Position numbers and translations under genes: made by a program | In this document: one piece after another, positions 1 through 13,700 of the stretch | Position numbering within the stretch: the first letter of the stretch is position 1 | Layout of the letters: the number at the start of each line of letters is the position of its first letter | Source of the DNA: Echinometra lucunter | Taxonomy: Eukaryota > Echinodermata > Echinoidea > Camarodonta > Echinometridae | Direction of reading: 5' to 3' | DNA length: 64,000 bases | Assembly (NCBI GenBank): GCA_029962745.1 | Contig: JAPZVO010000106.1 | Coordinates: 27,276-91,275, forward strand | Notes under the pieces: model-generated | Seen by the model: the letters and a program-made list of their open reading frames with translations, nothing else | Databases searched by the model: none | Told to the model about the DNA's origin: nothing

Positions 1-1523
1 CGAATACCTTCTTGTATCAAGTTTGGGCTACAGTACTTAAGAAACAATGGCAAATTCGTTCCCACCTCTTCATGAAAATGTTTTATCATGTTTTTGTACG
101 TTTTAGCTTCATTCTTCGTATGCCAGAAACAACCTTTTAAAAACTTGTGGTTTGAAACTTGGTTTGGTGTGGAGAAAAAGAGCTATATTGCAAGGCAAAA
201 CGGAGTTTTTAAAACCTGTGTTTGAAAAAAAACTCGTTCTCTCTTTGCAACTGAGCTACACACGCCCCTTTTGCCAGATCATGATGTTTATACACCTTAT
301 AGTCAAGTGTTAGTGTAAAGGGCAATTCCATCATTAAGTGGACATCGCCCCAAACTTTATTTTTGCTCTATCTCAATTTCAGGTCAAATTGTTCGGTTAA
401 AATTTATATAGAAATTGTAATTGCAAAGGGGTTTCATACTCACCAATTTTTTTGTCCCAAATGTCTCCTTATAGGAGAATCCGAACCATACAAAAATAGA
501 TAAAATGGGACTGCACACAGTTTTTTAGACTTAGACAGAAAACTATTGTTTCTTTTGTACATTTTGTGTATTTTTCAGTTGGACATGTTGGATAATCTGA
601 AGGTTATTATGTAACACCAAATTAAAAGAAAATATTCAAAAAAGGCAGAAAAAGATATAAAAATCTGAAATATGTAGTGCTGTAACATGACTAACCGTAA
701 CGTGACAAACCAAGATTTTTAGGTCTACTTTAAAAAAATATAGGTAAACTTTTAAACTTTGTGGGTATACATTTGTCATCATAATGTAAGGAGTAAAACT
801 GATATGGCTCTGAGTTTGAACTACGCCCGGGGTTTTTGGTTTTCAAAAACATTGATTTTTTTTCTCGTGTCCTTTTTTGTAATGTTACTAACCAAGGTTA
901 AAAGTTCTCACTACAGCTTCGACATTATTCAATTGCTTTTTTATGTATTGGGACCTAGGGTGGGTGAATATGTTGTTACAAGATTAGGACTTGAAATGAA
1001 ATAGATATTGAATTAACTGTATCAAAAGGTATGAAAATTTCTTTAAATGTAACGTTAATCGTGGAATTGCCCTAAATCATCTCATGAATGCAATGATATA
1101 ATGGCCCTGTGAGATTTGTTCAGTGGCAGTCATGCCTTTCTTACATTGACAAACAGTTTTTTTTTCTTAGGCAAGACAGATTCTTCGTGGGTAAACAAGG
1201 CGTGGGCGCATTTTGTAACAAGCTGTGAATAATTGGTGTAGATGGTGCAGCTGTTGTTAGTCGGACTTACTGGAGGGAGCTTTTTGTGTTTAACGCGTTG
1301 TTTCATTTTTCCCATCAAGAATTAAAAACAAATAAGAAATAATAATAATTACAAAACCCCCCCCCCCCCCCCCCCCTCCAAAAAAAAAATAAAATAAAAT
1401 TTCTGTTTACTGTAAATGTGACACCCATTCTGACGTGAAAGGCGCACAATTTTTTTTTTTCATTGATACCATCATTATTTCATCATTAAAGGAAACTTGA
1501 CCCTTTTAAAGCGGTGTAGTTGA
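1..1523. other. Upstream non-coding sequence
   Basis: AT-rich, no convincing gene. It holds a 20-base C run at 1357-1376 followed by A-rich sequence. Small open frames (for example 759-1004) have no domain or motif and stay unassigned. Confidence 0.6.
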
Positions 1524-1912
1524 GGGAGCGAGTTGGCTCAGTCGGTAAAGCGTCTGCCTGTCGAACCAAAGATCATGGGTTCGAGTCTAACCCAGGCGGA
1601 TGACTGAAGCCTACGTTGTGTGTTATCGTCCCCCTCCCCTGTTTCATGGACCCGGGCTATGCTACAGTGGAAACACTCGGATAGGACGTTAAATGGAGGT
1701 CCCGTGTAAAAGAGAGTCACCACCTCTGCGCGTTCAAGATCCCACTGCACTATTCGTATAAGAGTAGGGGAAACCCCGGTGTGTGTGGTCCACCTGCGCA
1801 CCTCCAATCAGTGATATCGGGAGGAGAGACCTCAGGGTTACAGTCATTCAGTTCGCTTTTCATCTCCCAGGCACAGGTGACGCCAAACCAAATAATGATG
1901 ATAATAATAAAA
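1524..1912 (+). mobile_element. tRNA-derived SINE
   Basis: The head resembles a tRNA: A box TGGCTCAGTCGG at 1534-1545 and B box GGTTCGAGTCT at 1578-1588, the two pol III internal promoter elements. A body of about 300 bp follows with gacgttaaatggaggtcccg, ending in a tail of atgataataataa. Such tRNA SINEs are common in echinoderms and molluscs. Target duplications were not identified. Confidence 0.8.
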
Positions 1913-3025
1913 GTATTTTTCACTTGCATTACAACGAAATTGGGGGAGGGGGGAGTTCTGAAGTTTGTCATTTGCAGATCTAAATAGAGGGGAAGTCTAT
2001 TCTGAAAATAAGTCTGTTTGAAGAGAAGCAGAAAAATTAGGGGAACATGACAATGAAAGTTTGACCAAATTCTGAGTAAAGATACAAAAGTTATGAATTG
2101 GTGAAAGTGCAGTCAGTCAAACACAAATCCACAAACACAATTGCAGATTGGCAACTCTGGGACGTAACATGCGAACTCACCTTCCATTTGCTCAATATAA
2201 AAATTAAATTTTAAAAAATCATTTGTCCTAAATGTAATAATTCCATGTGTTTCTATATACAACCCCTGCAGAGAAAAATATATTTCGTCATCAATATTAC
2301 AAAGAACACGAGATTTTTTATGCCCACGGAAAATGGGAGGTGAGCTCGCATTTAACGTCACAGAGTTTCCAGTATGTGTTGGGTTGATCATAACTTTCTG
2401 ATTTGTAACGGGAATTTGCTCAAAAAACTTCAAAAAACACTTCAAACACAATATTTTTCTGGGTGGACTTAAGCGTTGGCCGTATACTGTATACAAATTC
2501 CTTATCCTAACCTAACGGCAACCCTAAACTGAACCATATAGTTTTGATAACCTATAGCCATGGAGCAATTATCGGCGGAGAAAAAAAAAAATTGGGGTCA
2601 CAAGTCGCACCCCTACACGATGAACTTTTAACATTGATATTTTTAGAACTTAAGCAGGAAGAATTTCAACATTCATAAATTTCATGTGTACAAGCTTTGG
2701 TTTTTTTTAATTATTAAGTTCCTCGTAGTTCACTTTATTGCTCTTTTGTCATTATGATTAATCTAGTTGAATTTTATGTGATAACTGTTGTTTTGAGGAA
2801 TGTGCAACAGTAAAATCAAATTCAAAAATATGTAATCCTATTGAAATTTCTTTCAAAGTCGAGTGTTATTTAGATCATCAGGTGAGCGTTGATCTTTAGT
2901 CATACCCATAACAGGGGGAGGTCTAGAATTCGGGTTCCAAACCAGCCTTTTCGTCTTTAATTTGACTGAAGGGGAATTCCACACAATTCTAGAGTGGCCC
3001 ATGTACCATATCATTTATGAAGGGT
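1913..3025. other. Non-coding, AT-rich
   Basis: I see no feature. A 127-codon minus-strand frame at 2113-2496 lacks recognisable motifs and splice context. Confidence 0.5.
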
Positions 3026-3438
3026 TTTAGCCCATTCGTGACAGAGGTCCACATTTTGTGGTTTGGCCTAATATCTTTTGATGCAAAGCCCTAAAAATCA
3101 TACCAAATACATGAGCAGAAAGAGCAAAAAATTCTACACAAACTGTGCCCATTTTGGTTGCGTCAATATTCGTTGTTTGATGCTGAAATTTTTTTAAAGG
3201 AAAATAAGCATTAAAATCCTTAAATTGGCAATGTGATAGAAAGTTTGAAATCATCGTTTTCCCCTGCAAATTGGCAACTTTTTGACATCATAATTTCTGT
3301 CAATTTATATTCATTTCAGATATATGACGTTTTATAAGAAAAATGTAGCAATAAAATAAAAATGTTGGTGTTGCCAATTTGAAGAATAAAAGCTGATCAA
3401 ATTAGGCTTTAAATAATTCCTGTCACGAATGGGTTAAA
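3026..3438. mobile_element. MITE-like element, 0.41 kb
   Basis: TTTAGCCCATTCGTGACAG at the left edge is complemented by CTGTCACGAATGGGTTAAA at the right edge (one mismatch). The AT-rich interior has no coding potential. Flanking duplication not clear. Confidence 0.7.
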
Positions 3439-4604
3439 TCGCAAACAATGTCACAATCCTCTCATTGGGCCCATTTCTTTTCATTATCATCATGCACTGA
3501 ACTGAAAAAAGGTATTGAAACTTCCCGTTTCTACTTCATATTTTTTTGTTGGCTAGAACCATTATAGGCTTAATCGCTCTTAAATGGGCTATCCATCCGT
3601 TTAATAATTCCATTGTTGTATGTCATTGCTTTTGTCATTGATTTTGGTATATGTGTTAATGTTTTTATATGATTTTCGGAAATAAAAACAAACAACAAAC
3701 GAATTCATAATTTTTGCTATCCTATGCGGCTCTTGCATACAGCGCTCCTTATTCAACCCCTCTCGTCCGTCTTTACAACAGCGCGCGTGTGAATACGCCT
3801 ACAAAACAATAGATGTTTAACTAGCTCTTTCTATTCAATTCTCATTTTCTTTGTTTACTCTACTGTAGGAATTTGAACATCCTATTTCACTGTTGATATC
3901 CTACCCACTATTCTCTTTCTCCCTGTATCTTACTATTCTCTTTCTCTTTCTATCTCTCTGTCTCTTTTTACCCACCCTCTCCTCTTCTTCTCTCTAATCT
4001 CTCACTTTTTTTCCTCTCTCTCCGAGTTTCTCCCCGGCTCTCTCTCAAATCTCCTGCTCTCTAAGCCAACCTGTGCAATATAATATATACTCGGAAAAAT
4101 CGAGTACCCCCATTCCGAATGGTAAATATTGAAATCATTGACAGTTTTTCGATTTGTGGTGAATTTCCACTCTTCACAAATACATTGCATAAACTAACTT
4201 ACTGGCGCTACTGAAAAATGAGGCAACTCATAGGCATGCCAAAACGAAGATAGTTGTCCATCTCATATTGTTGCTATTCGATGCAATGCCTCAAGAGATT
4301 GCAAATCATTTCGTCTAAAAGAAAAACGTTCGGTTAGTGCAGGGAATTGTCATATTTCCCTGGTTAGTGCCTGGTTCAAGAAATTTCCGGGTCTGTTTTC
4401 AAAGAGCAAAAAATTAAAACCTGTATCCTTATCATGAGAGGCTGAAAGCACAGTATCCGTAAAACGCAAAATTTAATCATATCTGTATGGCTTCGGTCAA
4501 ACTGATATGTTTTTGATATTTGAAAGGATTCTTTAATCTAAAGAATAGGTGAAATGAAAGGTTCTCGTAAATCATGTTTAATCTCCCTGTCTCTCTTTCT
4601 CCAG
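3439..4604. other. Region upstream of the receptor gene
   Basis: Contains a possible LINE-like tail ending aaataaaaacaaacaacaaac (about 3680-3702) and a CT-rich tract (about 3900-4060). Promoter and first non-coding exon may lie here or further left, but no TATA or initiator could be assigned with confidence. Confidence 0.5.
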
Positions 4605-4703
4605 CAAATATTCCTCTTGTCATTGCTGAGTTCTGCCGGATTCCGTAGAAAATGAAGTTTTGCTTAGCACTGCTTTGTGTATTTTTCCTGATATCTCAAA
4701 CAG
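4605..4703 (+). CDS. Exon 1: 5' UTR end, start codon and signal peptide
   Basis: The ATG at 4652 opens MKFCLALLCVFFLISQT, a lysine followed by a hydrophobic core, typical of a cleaved signal peptide. Coding ends at 4703 after one base of the next codon (phase 1), with donor GTGATA. A strong pyrimidine tract ending ctttctccag at 4604 suggests that this exon starts at 4605 and that a 5' UTR intron lies upstream, so the promoter is not placed. The phase matches the first HYR exon 5.4 kb downstream; no intervening exon was recognised. Confidence 0.78.
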
Positions 4704-7700
4704 GTGATAAACAACAACATCAATATTACTTTTATTTTTATTTATTACTCTTTCTATACCAAAATTTCTTTCATTACTCAACTTCAAGCATGACCATTAC
4801 CTAAGCATATAGTGATACGAGCTAGGTATTTTTCCAGTCCATTAGGTTTCCTTTTTTTGCAGTGATTAATTACTGTTCAATATCAAACGACCCTTTTAAA
4901 AATCTCTAATTTCTTAAATGAAAGCATCTAATAAATATCAGATTTTTAGAATTGATTTGATTCATGCTCTAACCAGAATAATTTGATTTTGATTTGATTT
5001 AGATTTGATTTGATTTGATTAGATTTGATTTAATTTACTTCTGCATTAAAGTACATTATTTGGTCTCTTATGTAAAATAAAATACAAAATTACTTTTTGA
5101 CAGAGAATTATATATAAGTAAGTATATGTAAAAATCATTTTCTAAAACAAACATGTATAGAATAAATTGACCACCATATACATTTTTCTTGGTGGAACAA
5201 TCTGTGAATGTAGATAACTAGTCTGTTTGACACATGTATGTGACATTGGCTCAGCAGGAATCAATATTCACCATCCTCCATGTTTATTGCTGTAATCTAT
5301 ATGTAGATGCCTGGTTTGGTCGTCGTCGTCGTCGTCGTCGTTCACCACCACCACCACCACCAGGTACGTCACACGTGCTCATATCTTTGAGAGGAGGGAC
5401 AGACCTACAGGGTGACCAGACGTCCATATACTTCCAATTGGTCCCCATTATGACCAATTGCCCATTGGTTTCAATGGGGGCAATGGGGACCAATTACCAG
5501 TTGATTTCAATAGGGACTCATTGTTTCACTTTCCATATACATGTACTTCCAGTTGGTATTCAATGTCCACGATTGAATTGGTTATTTCCAACTGCATGGT
5601 CTTGTAACTACAACTTAAATTTTCAACTGGTATTCAGTGGGATCATTTGGTCCAATTGAAACCAAGTGAAGTTCCTAAAATAGTCAATTTGATTTCTTAT
5701 ATAGCATGTTCAGTGTATCACACCGGAAATTCTGGTTAGTGAATCAATCTTTCTATTATCTAAAATATGTAATGCAAAATCATACATTTTTGGTGAAATA
5801 TTTCACAAAAATATTTAGAATAGATATTCATAAAAAGAAATATGACTGCATTTGTATTTTACTTTAATTGTTTATTTTTTAAAGAAAAAATAGCAAATAT
5901 GCAAATGAGGTAAAACCAGTCACGGGATCCCCATTGAAAACCAATTGACTATTGGTCCCAATTGGTCCCCACTGAAACCAATTGGCTATTGGTCCCATTG
6001 GTCCCCACTGACACCAATTGGTCCCAATTGTTCCACTTGAAACCAATTGGCAGTTGGTCCCATCTGGACCAATCGAAACCAACTGTCCCATTAAAATTCC
6101 ATTGGACCAGTTGGGATCGATTGACCCTGGATGGATGGTAGCAATAGGCAGGGGCGTAGCTAGACCCTTTTCAGTGGGGGGGGGGGGGGTGTAGAGGCCA
6201 CTGATTACCGACAATCATTGTCACCGATTACCAACGACCAACGTCTATTACTTAAACCGTCTAAAGCCCATGGGGCACCTTCAATTGTGTGCCTCTTTCA
6301 CATTTTCCTTCTTCTCTCCTACACATTTTCATTCAATTTCAACCAGATTTGGTGATTTTATATGAGCGAGCGAGGCGAGCAAGGAAATGATGCTCCTTTT
6401 CATTTTAGAAGTGATGATTCTTAATCAAAATACGAGATGGGCCTATTTGGTCACTTCGCCTGCAGAATTCATTCACTTTCCCCAAACATGCTGTGTCTAA
6501 ATATTATACGAGCGAGCGCAGACGACTTGGATAGATCTGACGTATTTGCTCATTAGCATAAGAACTTGCGGACTGACTGTATTTTGTCATCAAAATACAT
6601 TTTGAACAATAAGATATCTAAATCATCGCCTATTCGGTCACCTCGCTTGCAAGCGAGGAAAAATATATATACTCTTCATCATGGTAAAAGTGATGATTCT
6701 TCATTAGACATCTAAATTAGACATCTAAATTATTTTTGTCCCCTCGCTTGCCGAATTCCTTCGCTTTCAAAAACTATCCTGTATCTAAATATTATACGAG
6801 CGAGCTAAGCGAGCGAGGAAAAATATACACCTTTTTCATGTTATTTCGTCGAAATACACTTTGGCCAGTATTCGATATCTATATTCGGTCACCTTGCTTG
6901 CCGAATTCATTCGCTTGCAAAAACTATCCTGTATCTAAATATTATACGAGCGAGCGAAGCGGACAAGATATATACTTCTTTTCATGGTTGAGGTGATTAT
7001 TCATTCTTCATCAAAATACACGATGGGCCGATAGGTATCTAAATTATATTCCAAAACGATCCCGTTCATCAAAATACACTTAGGCCAGTAAGATATCTAA
7101 ATCATATATTCGGTAACCTCGCTTGCCGAATTCTTTTGCTTTTCCTAAACGATCCCGTATGTGAATAATATACGAGCGAGCGCAGCGAGCGAGAAAATTT
7201 ATACACCCTTTTCCATAGAATGAGTGTTATTTTGTCATCAAAATACATTTAAACATATAAGATATCCAAATTATGTATTCGATTGTCTATTTGCCAAAAA
7301 AGCGAAACCATCCATCATCTATAGGAGCGAGTGCAGCGAGCGAGGCAAACTATACACCCTTCTTAATGGTAGAATTCCTATTTCGTCATCAAAATACATT
7401 CCTATAAGATATCTAAATAATATTCGATCACCTATTTGCCAAATATTTGGGCACCTCGCTTGCTGTTTCTATCAGGGCGAAGCGAGCGACCGACAAAATA
7501 ATGCTATATTTTCTATAAACACTGTAGATTCCAGTCCGGACTCGATGGAGGGCTGGGTAACCCGATTACTGGACGACCCCATCATCACGGTACACTATCG
7601 TCGGTATACAGAGAGCCCTTCCTGACCCGACATGGTCCATCATTCCCCTCAACTCAACGTCTGCACCGTACCCGCGCAAGCACAACCTCGGAACCTCTCT

Positions 7701-10700
7701 TTCTCTCTCTCCGAGACTTTTTCTTCTCTTTACCTTGTCATCAACGTTTTTCTTATCCATTTTCTTCCCTTTTTCCTCTTTTCCTTTTCCCCTCTCTTTT
7801 TTCTCTCTTCTTTTTCTTTTTCTTCCTTCTCCATTTCTTTTCTTTTTCCATTTTTCTTCTCTCCTTTTCCTTTTCTCTTTTTCTTCTTCTCCTTTTTTTT
7901 CTTTCTTTTTTCCCCTTCTCATTTTTTTTCTCTCCCCCTTTTTCATTTTTCCCCGACAGCAACGCAAATTTACTGACGATATCCTGAGAAGTGGGGGGGG
8001 GGGGGGGTGTCACACCCCTCCCCCCCCCCCCCCCCCCCGCTAGCCACGGCCCTGGCAATAGGACGTAATCTAATCTGGAATCTAATTTGGACCAATTGAA
8101 ACCTCTTATAACCCACTGATATAAATTGAAACCAACTGAACACCAGTTGAAATTCAATGGGTTTTTAATTGGTTTCAAATGTTTTTTTCATCTTGGGACT
8201 AACGGATCCTTAGCGGCGTTCGCCCGTCCGTCGTCTGTCCGTCCGTATCGCTTATGAAACTTGAATAACTTTGCGACAATTTGTCCGTTTGTAACCAAAC
8301 ACCATGTAAATATGTCGGTCAAGGGTCAAATGAAGTCAAATGTTGAAATTTACTAGCAAGTTTATACTGGGGTTTGTAACTTTTGAACCACGAGCCCATT
8401 TGTAACCAAACTTTAGTAGTAGATGCAGGACCTCAATGTTATTAGGGGTCAAAGGTCATGTATGTAGGTCAAAGGTCAAATGAGATCAAATGTTAAAATC
8501 TACCTGCAAGTTTCTACAGGTAATTTTCGAAACAGGCCAATTTGTAACCTAACTTTGATGGTAGATATAGTACCCTAAAGAGACCTCTGTGTTATTTGGG
8601 GTCAGAGGTCAAATGGGGTCAAATATTATCTGCAAGAACGATTGCACACGAACGGGGAGAGACACATTATGGCTATATCCTTGTTATAGCAAAAGGTGGG
8701 GACGAATATTAAAGCACCTCATGTCCACCATCACTAGAAGTACATATACTTCGTCACCTCTTTTCTAAAGATGAAAATTCTGAAAAGTCCTTGAAATTTC
8801 TGATGTGCAGCTTGGAACCATATAGAATGCTTGAGAGAAGGCATAATTCTATCAACGATCCTGAGAGAAATACATTGAAATTATCATAATAACCTTACCA
8901 AATCAAGTAATGGAGTAATTACAACATCAAAGAAAGAGACTGAACTTTTATCATAAACGAATCCGATCTGATTCCATTCATACAAATATAAGTCAGTCAA
9001 CGAACACCTCCTCATCCGTTTGAAAAGAAATACATGAATGAGAATCAGTACTACGTCAAGTGAGGCTCCCCCCACTTGACATATCTAATCAAAATGTCAC
9101 AGAGGCCTAATTTGAGTGAAACAATGAAAAGAAAATGAATCTAACAGCACCACATTGGCACAAAGATAAATATGTTAAATGATTGGTTATTTTACATGAT
9201 TGCTAAGAAAGCATGTGTATGCATGTCAGTAAGCAACCAGGGGACCGACGGCTTTAAGTCCCCTCCGAAGGAATTGGTTATGAGGATTAATACCTTACCA
9301 AAGGGCATTAGCGCGTACTTGGTTTCGGACCAGGGTACTCCCGGCTACGAGACCACTAATCTACCACTGAGCCACAGCGGCTCATCGTGGTAGAGGAGGC
9401 GCTGTGGATAGATATAACATACGGAAAGCTGGCTATTCTGGCTACCTAAATTTGGCCCCTGGGGTCCGCTGTGTCCATTCCCGAAAATGATCCTCAATTA
9501 TACAGATCAAATCCAGGTTTGATGTAGTTGTAGTCATATCCAAAATTCCAAGGCCACTGGCGTACTGATGCCCCCCCCCCCCCAATAAAATTCAAGCATG
9601 GTTTATTTCTAATTCGATAGCAGTGATTTACAGATGTTGCTTTCCTCACTTTTTTGTAACATATACTTTTCTGCGTCTCCAAAAATTTTAGTTCATTATG
9701 CGACTGTCCAAGGCCTAAATAAATCATTTCTTTAAAAGTTGTTTTCTAGGTGCCTATTTGGGACAAAAGGGCCCATTTTGAAAAAAAAAAATAAACTATG
9801 GATATTATTGGGGCATACCAAGCTACATTTTGGTGTCATATGGTAAGGAGAATAGATATCTGAAATACCCGATATACACTGGGGAAAAGTGGGTTAGGTG
9901 CCGAACTTAAGTGTAAAGGGCCCTTTTAATAAATTTATGTCACTTCATGACATTGATTTCACGGTAATGCTTGAATTCTATTGTTTGATGAAAAGAACTT
10001 GTGTATGCTTGTAAGGAAGCAACCAGGGGACCAATAGCTTTAGGTCCTATCCGAGGGACTAAGTAATACCAAAGGAAACTAGCCAGGTGAGTTGATTTTT
10101 AAACCCGGTACCTCCTATTTATTAACTGACAGGGTTGAATTTCACTTTCTTCTAAAGATATGACGCCTCCGGAGATCGCCTGTCCTGTTTTGGGAACTCA
10201 ATACACAACTACATCTACAGCCACAGTGACATGGGCAGAACCAAACTGCACCGATGTTCGGTCTTCTTGTTCTGTGACGTAAGAATTGAGTAGTTAGCTT
10301 TATTATCATTATTTTCCAGTTCAATTCATTTATTTATTTAACCATCAAAACATATACAAATAAAGTAGATTTATACCAGAAATTTTTAACAAAACACAAT
10401 GATGGTTTGGTGACCCCGGAGAAAGCAGAGCTTATAAAAAGGAGCTACCAAATCAAAATACATAAAAAGATCAACAGTAATGAGTACAAAGAAAATCACA
10501 ATGAGCATAATATATATGTTTTTTTTAAATCACCGTAAGAATAGTACACTCATGCAGCCAAAAATTAAAAAAAAAAAAATAAATAAAAAGGAACAAGAAC
10601 ATCAAGAGCATATTAGTATAAGGAAGTTAGCATTGCCCTGCATAGCTTTTTGAATCTGGAAAGAGTTGAACTGTTTTTATATCGTAGGGGGTTTGTTCCA

Positions 10701-13700
10701 TAATTTGGTAAAATGGGTCTTAAATGAATTTGAAGCAACAAAAGTGCGAACTTGAGGTAAATGTATCAAATCACTTTGACGAGTATTATGGGAATGAACT
10801 GGAATTTAAGGACAAAAAATCACTAAAGAGAGGAGGTAAGATTTTGGCATGAAGTTTGTACATGAAAACAAGGGAATTCAGGGATATCAAGTCCTTTAGT
10901 GGTAACATATTGGATTGTGAGAATAAAGGTTTTGTATGACTATTTAAGTGAGCATTAAAGATAATTCGGTTTGCTTTCTTTTGTAAAATGCCTAATTTAT
11001 CTAATTGAGTTTTAAACGTGTGGCTCCAGACAGTATCATAGTAATTTAAATGAGTATAGTGCTATTACAGCAAACAATGGAAAGTGAAGAATTGAAGAGC
11101 AATTGATTATATCATTTATATATACAAGAAAGAGGAGGGACCCTAACACAGACCCCTGAAGTATTCCACAGGATATATCTCTCTGTTGAGATTTGGTACA
11201 ATCTATCACCACATATTGGTTTCTATAGACCTCTTTTTTTTCTTCTTATTTTTCTCTCATGATACTGGGACAGATAAAATAAGATGTACGCTGTCTTGTA
11301 TTTGCTAAGTAGTTTCTACCCAATTTCCTTCATTATAATGTCAAATTATGTTTTTGTATCTATGCATTATACGATCTTATTAGTATTGTCATTTTGTTCT
11401 CGGCGTCCTCAACACAAGCTTCGCTTTCCGGGTGTTTGCAACCTTCTCTGTACATCTGTATGATTTATTGCAATTTTGTACAATATGTTATTGACTGATC
11501 AGAAGGAAATAAAGGTGAATTCATTTTTTTTTTAGAAACACCATATTTACAGACGCGAGTACCCTCCCCCCTCCCCGGAGGGGGGGGGGGGGGGTAATGG
11601 CTCTACTCTAGTGAGCCATCACACCTCTATTTTGATCAGGGCATTTCCTCCACTGGATTATTGAATGTCAGTGTGACAACCCCAAATTTAAAGCACACTT
11701 TTATTCCATCATTAAGCTGATTTGATCTCGTTCTTTCCAAACAGGCGTATCGCAGGAGGAGCATCTGGCTCCGAATTCGGCGAAGGATCTAATCACACAA
11801 TAACATACGAGGCTGTAGATACGGCAGGCAATGATGGAACATGTTCGTTCAGTTTTAGCGTTGTGGGTATGTGTCTGTATAATTTCTTATTTGTGTACAA
11901 AAAGAAATGTCGTTAGAACATTTGATAAAATGTGATTGCTTTTGACATGATCGATGTTTAATCGTAGGACTTATTCATATTATTCACTTTTACATCAAGG
12001 AAATTCTATTGATAAAATAATATGTGAACTTTCTGTTGAGGGAAAGGGAATCTATTACTATAACTATAACCATAATCATAGCATGTATGTTAATGTCTTC
12101 TTTATATAATTTGGGCCTCCTGTGTGAAAAATTACACTCAGACGTAAAAAAGGAAGTTATTTCAGCCAGTTGGAATTGTATATTATTTTGATTATTGATG
12201 AATACCAATCCTTAATTGATCACTGTTCAAGAGGTCCGTGGTAGTTAAAGGGGTATCCCACTCAGCGGCGAACGCTTGCGAACGTTGCGTGTGTTCGATT
12301 CGTCACCTTTTTTTTTTTACGAATGTTGGCGAAAATTAACGAAATAGTTTTAATAGGTTCAAAACTAATTAACAAAAAAAGGAGTATTTACGACAATTAA
12401 AACTGTTTGCGAATTGTTTCTTTTTTACGATTTTTTTACGAACCCTGGCAAACCCCCGAATTCGCTACGTTCGCAAGCGTCGATCGCCGCTCATTGGGAT
12501 AACCCCTTTAGTTGTGAATTTTCGATTCGTCAACTTTTTGACGAATGTTGACGAAAATCAGGGTTCGCCTCTGTATTTAGCGACAGTTAGCAAAACTCGC
12601 GCGAATGTCTGCGAAAGACAGTTGGTGACTATTAGCGACTGTAAGCAAATTACTATGTTGCTGTATAATCTTCCGTTTGAATTTAATATACACCCCCCCC
12701 CCCCTCCCCATCGTTCATTTTCCGCAGTTTTAGAATGCCATGTTCTGGAGGTACCCTCGAATGGTATTGTGAGTTGCACGAATGGAAGGTCCGTTGGTTC
12801 GGTGTGTCATTTCGGTTGCAACACGGGTTTTCTTCTGAGTGGTCCAGCCTTCAGGAACTGCGTGCGATCTGGCAACTCCGCCTCTTGGTCAGGCTCTACA
12901 CCATCATGTACCAGTAAGACAAATATACGTACATGTATGTAACAAGGGTTTTATAAGGCAAAGGATTTAATACATATCTTAACAGGTCTTGGCAATAACA
13001 AAGACTGAAAAAGTGCCAATAAAGGACCATTTTCTGAAGTCACCCTTCGAAGATAAAGCTGAGTTAAAGAGGACATTTGGACTATCATCGCAAAACAGAG
13101 AGAACGCAAGTACTATTTGTGGTGCACCGTGGGCACTGAAATCAAATCTGAAATATTGTTCAACATCAAAATAAATAGCTTGTTGTAGATAATGAACATG
13201 TCCAAAAAAAATGAATAAAATGCAAAACGGACTTTTGAAAGTCCAAGAATTGCGGGAAATTACATTTTCTTGATTTAAGTATTTTACTTGATATTCATTG
13301 TAGTTTTTAACTCATGGAAGTGTGGATAGATGTTTTGAACTCATTTTGATGTTTTTAACATTTCCTACTCTTGCAATATCACTGATTCAGTCCCGTGTGT
13401 TTAAAAGAGCATGTCATGATTTGTTTCCATGGCTAACAGAAATCGTGAAATTCATGAGTTTCTCTTCAATTCTGTTTATCTTTGTCGGGCGAAATAATTA
13501 TGATTCCGGTATCCACCGGAAAGGAAGGTCGGATACCGGAAAATTACCCGAAATCACCACCCCTAATTGCTCCAAAATTTATGTACAGATCAAATTTATG
13601 TTTTATGTAATATGCTGCAGTCATATCAAAAATTCCAAGGCCTAAGTTAATCATTTTTTTTAAAGGGTGTTTAGGTGCCTTTATGTGACAAAGGGGCCCA

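Larger units (their letters stand above)
6149..8054. mobile_element. Non-autonomous hAT-type transposon, 1.9 kb
   Basis: Terminal inverted repeats CAGGGGCGTAGCTAG and CTAGCCACGGCCCTG bound the element, and the 8-bp target-site duplication GCAATAGG lies directly on both sides (6141-6148 and 8055-8062). The termini and 8-bp duplication fit the hAT superfamily. No transposase frame is visible. The interior holds a degenerate tandem array (about 6360-7500), a pyrimidine-rich tract (about 7680-7970), and a poly-G run with a poly-C run near the right end. Confidence 0.85.
4704..10157 (+). other. Intron 1 (5.45 kb), repeat-rich
   Basis: It holds no recognisable coding exon. Contents in order: a TTTGATTTGA-like simple repeat near 4980-5035, CCAATTGG-rich blocks, the 1.9-kb hAT-type insertion 6149-8054, a DR1-bearing repeat (about 8200-8690), a SINE-like segment (about 9225-9395), and from about 9500 a block homologous to the introns that precede every other HYR-a exon. 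That homology suggests the first module was once also preceded by a Sushi exon. Confidence 0.6.

Noticed and set aside
2113..2496. 127-codon minus-strand frame
   Set aside because: No recognisable motif, no splice context and AT-rich surroundings; not supported as a gene.
7566..8178. Lys/Arg/Glu-rich and Phe/Ser-rich frames of 100-140 codons on both strands
   Set aside because: They derive from the CT-rich tract and homopolymers inside the hAT-type element.
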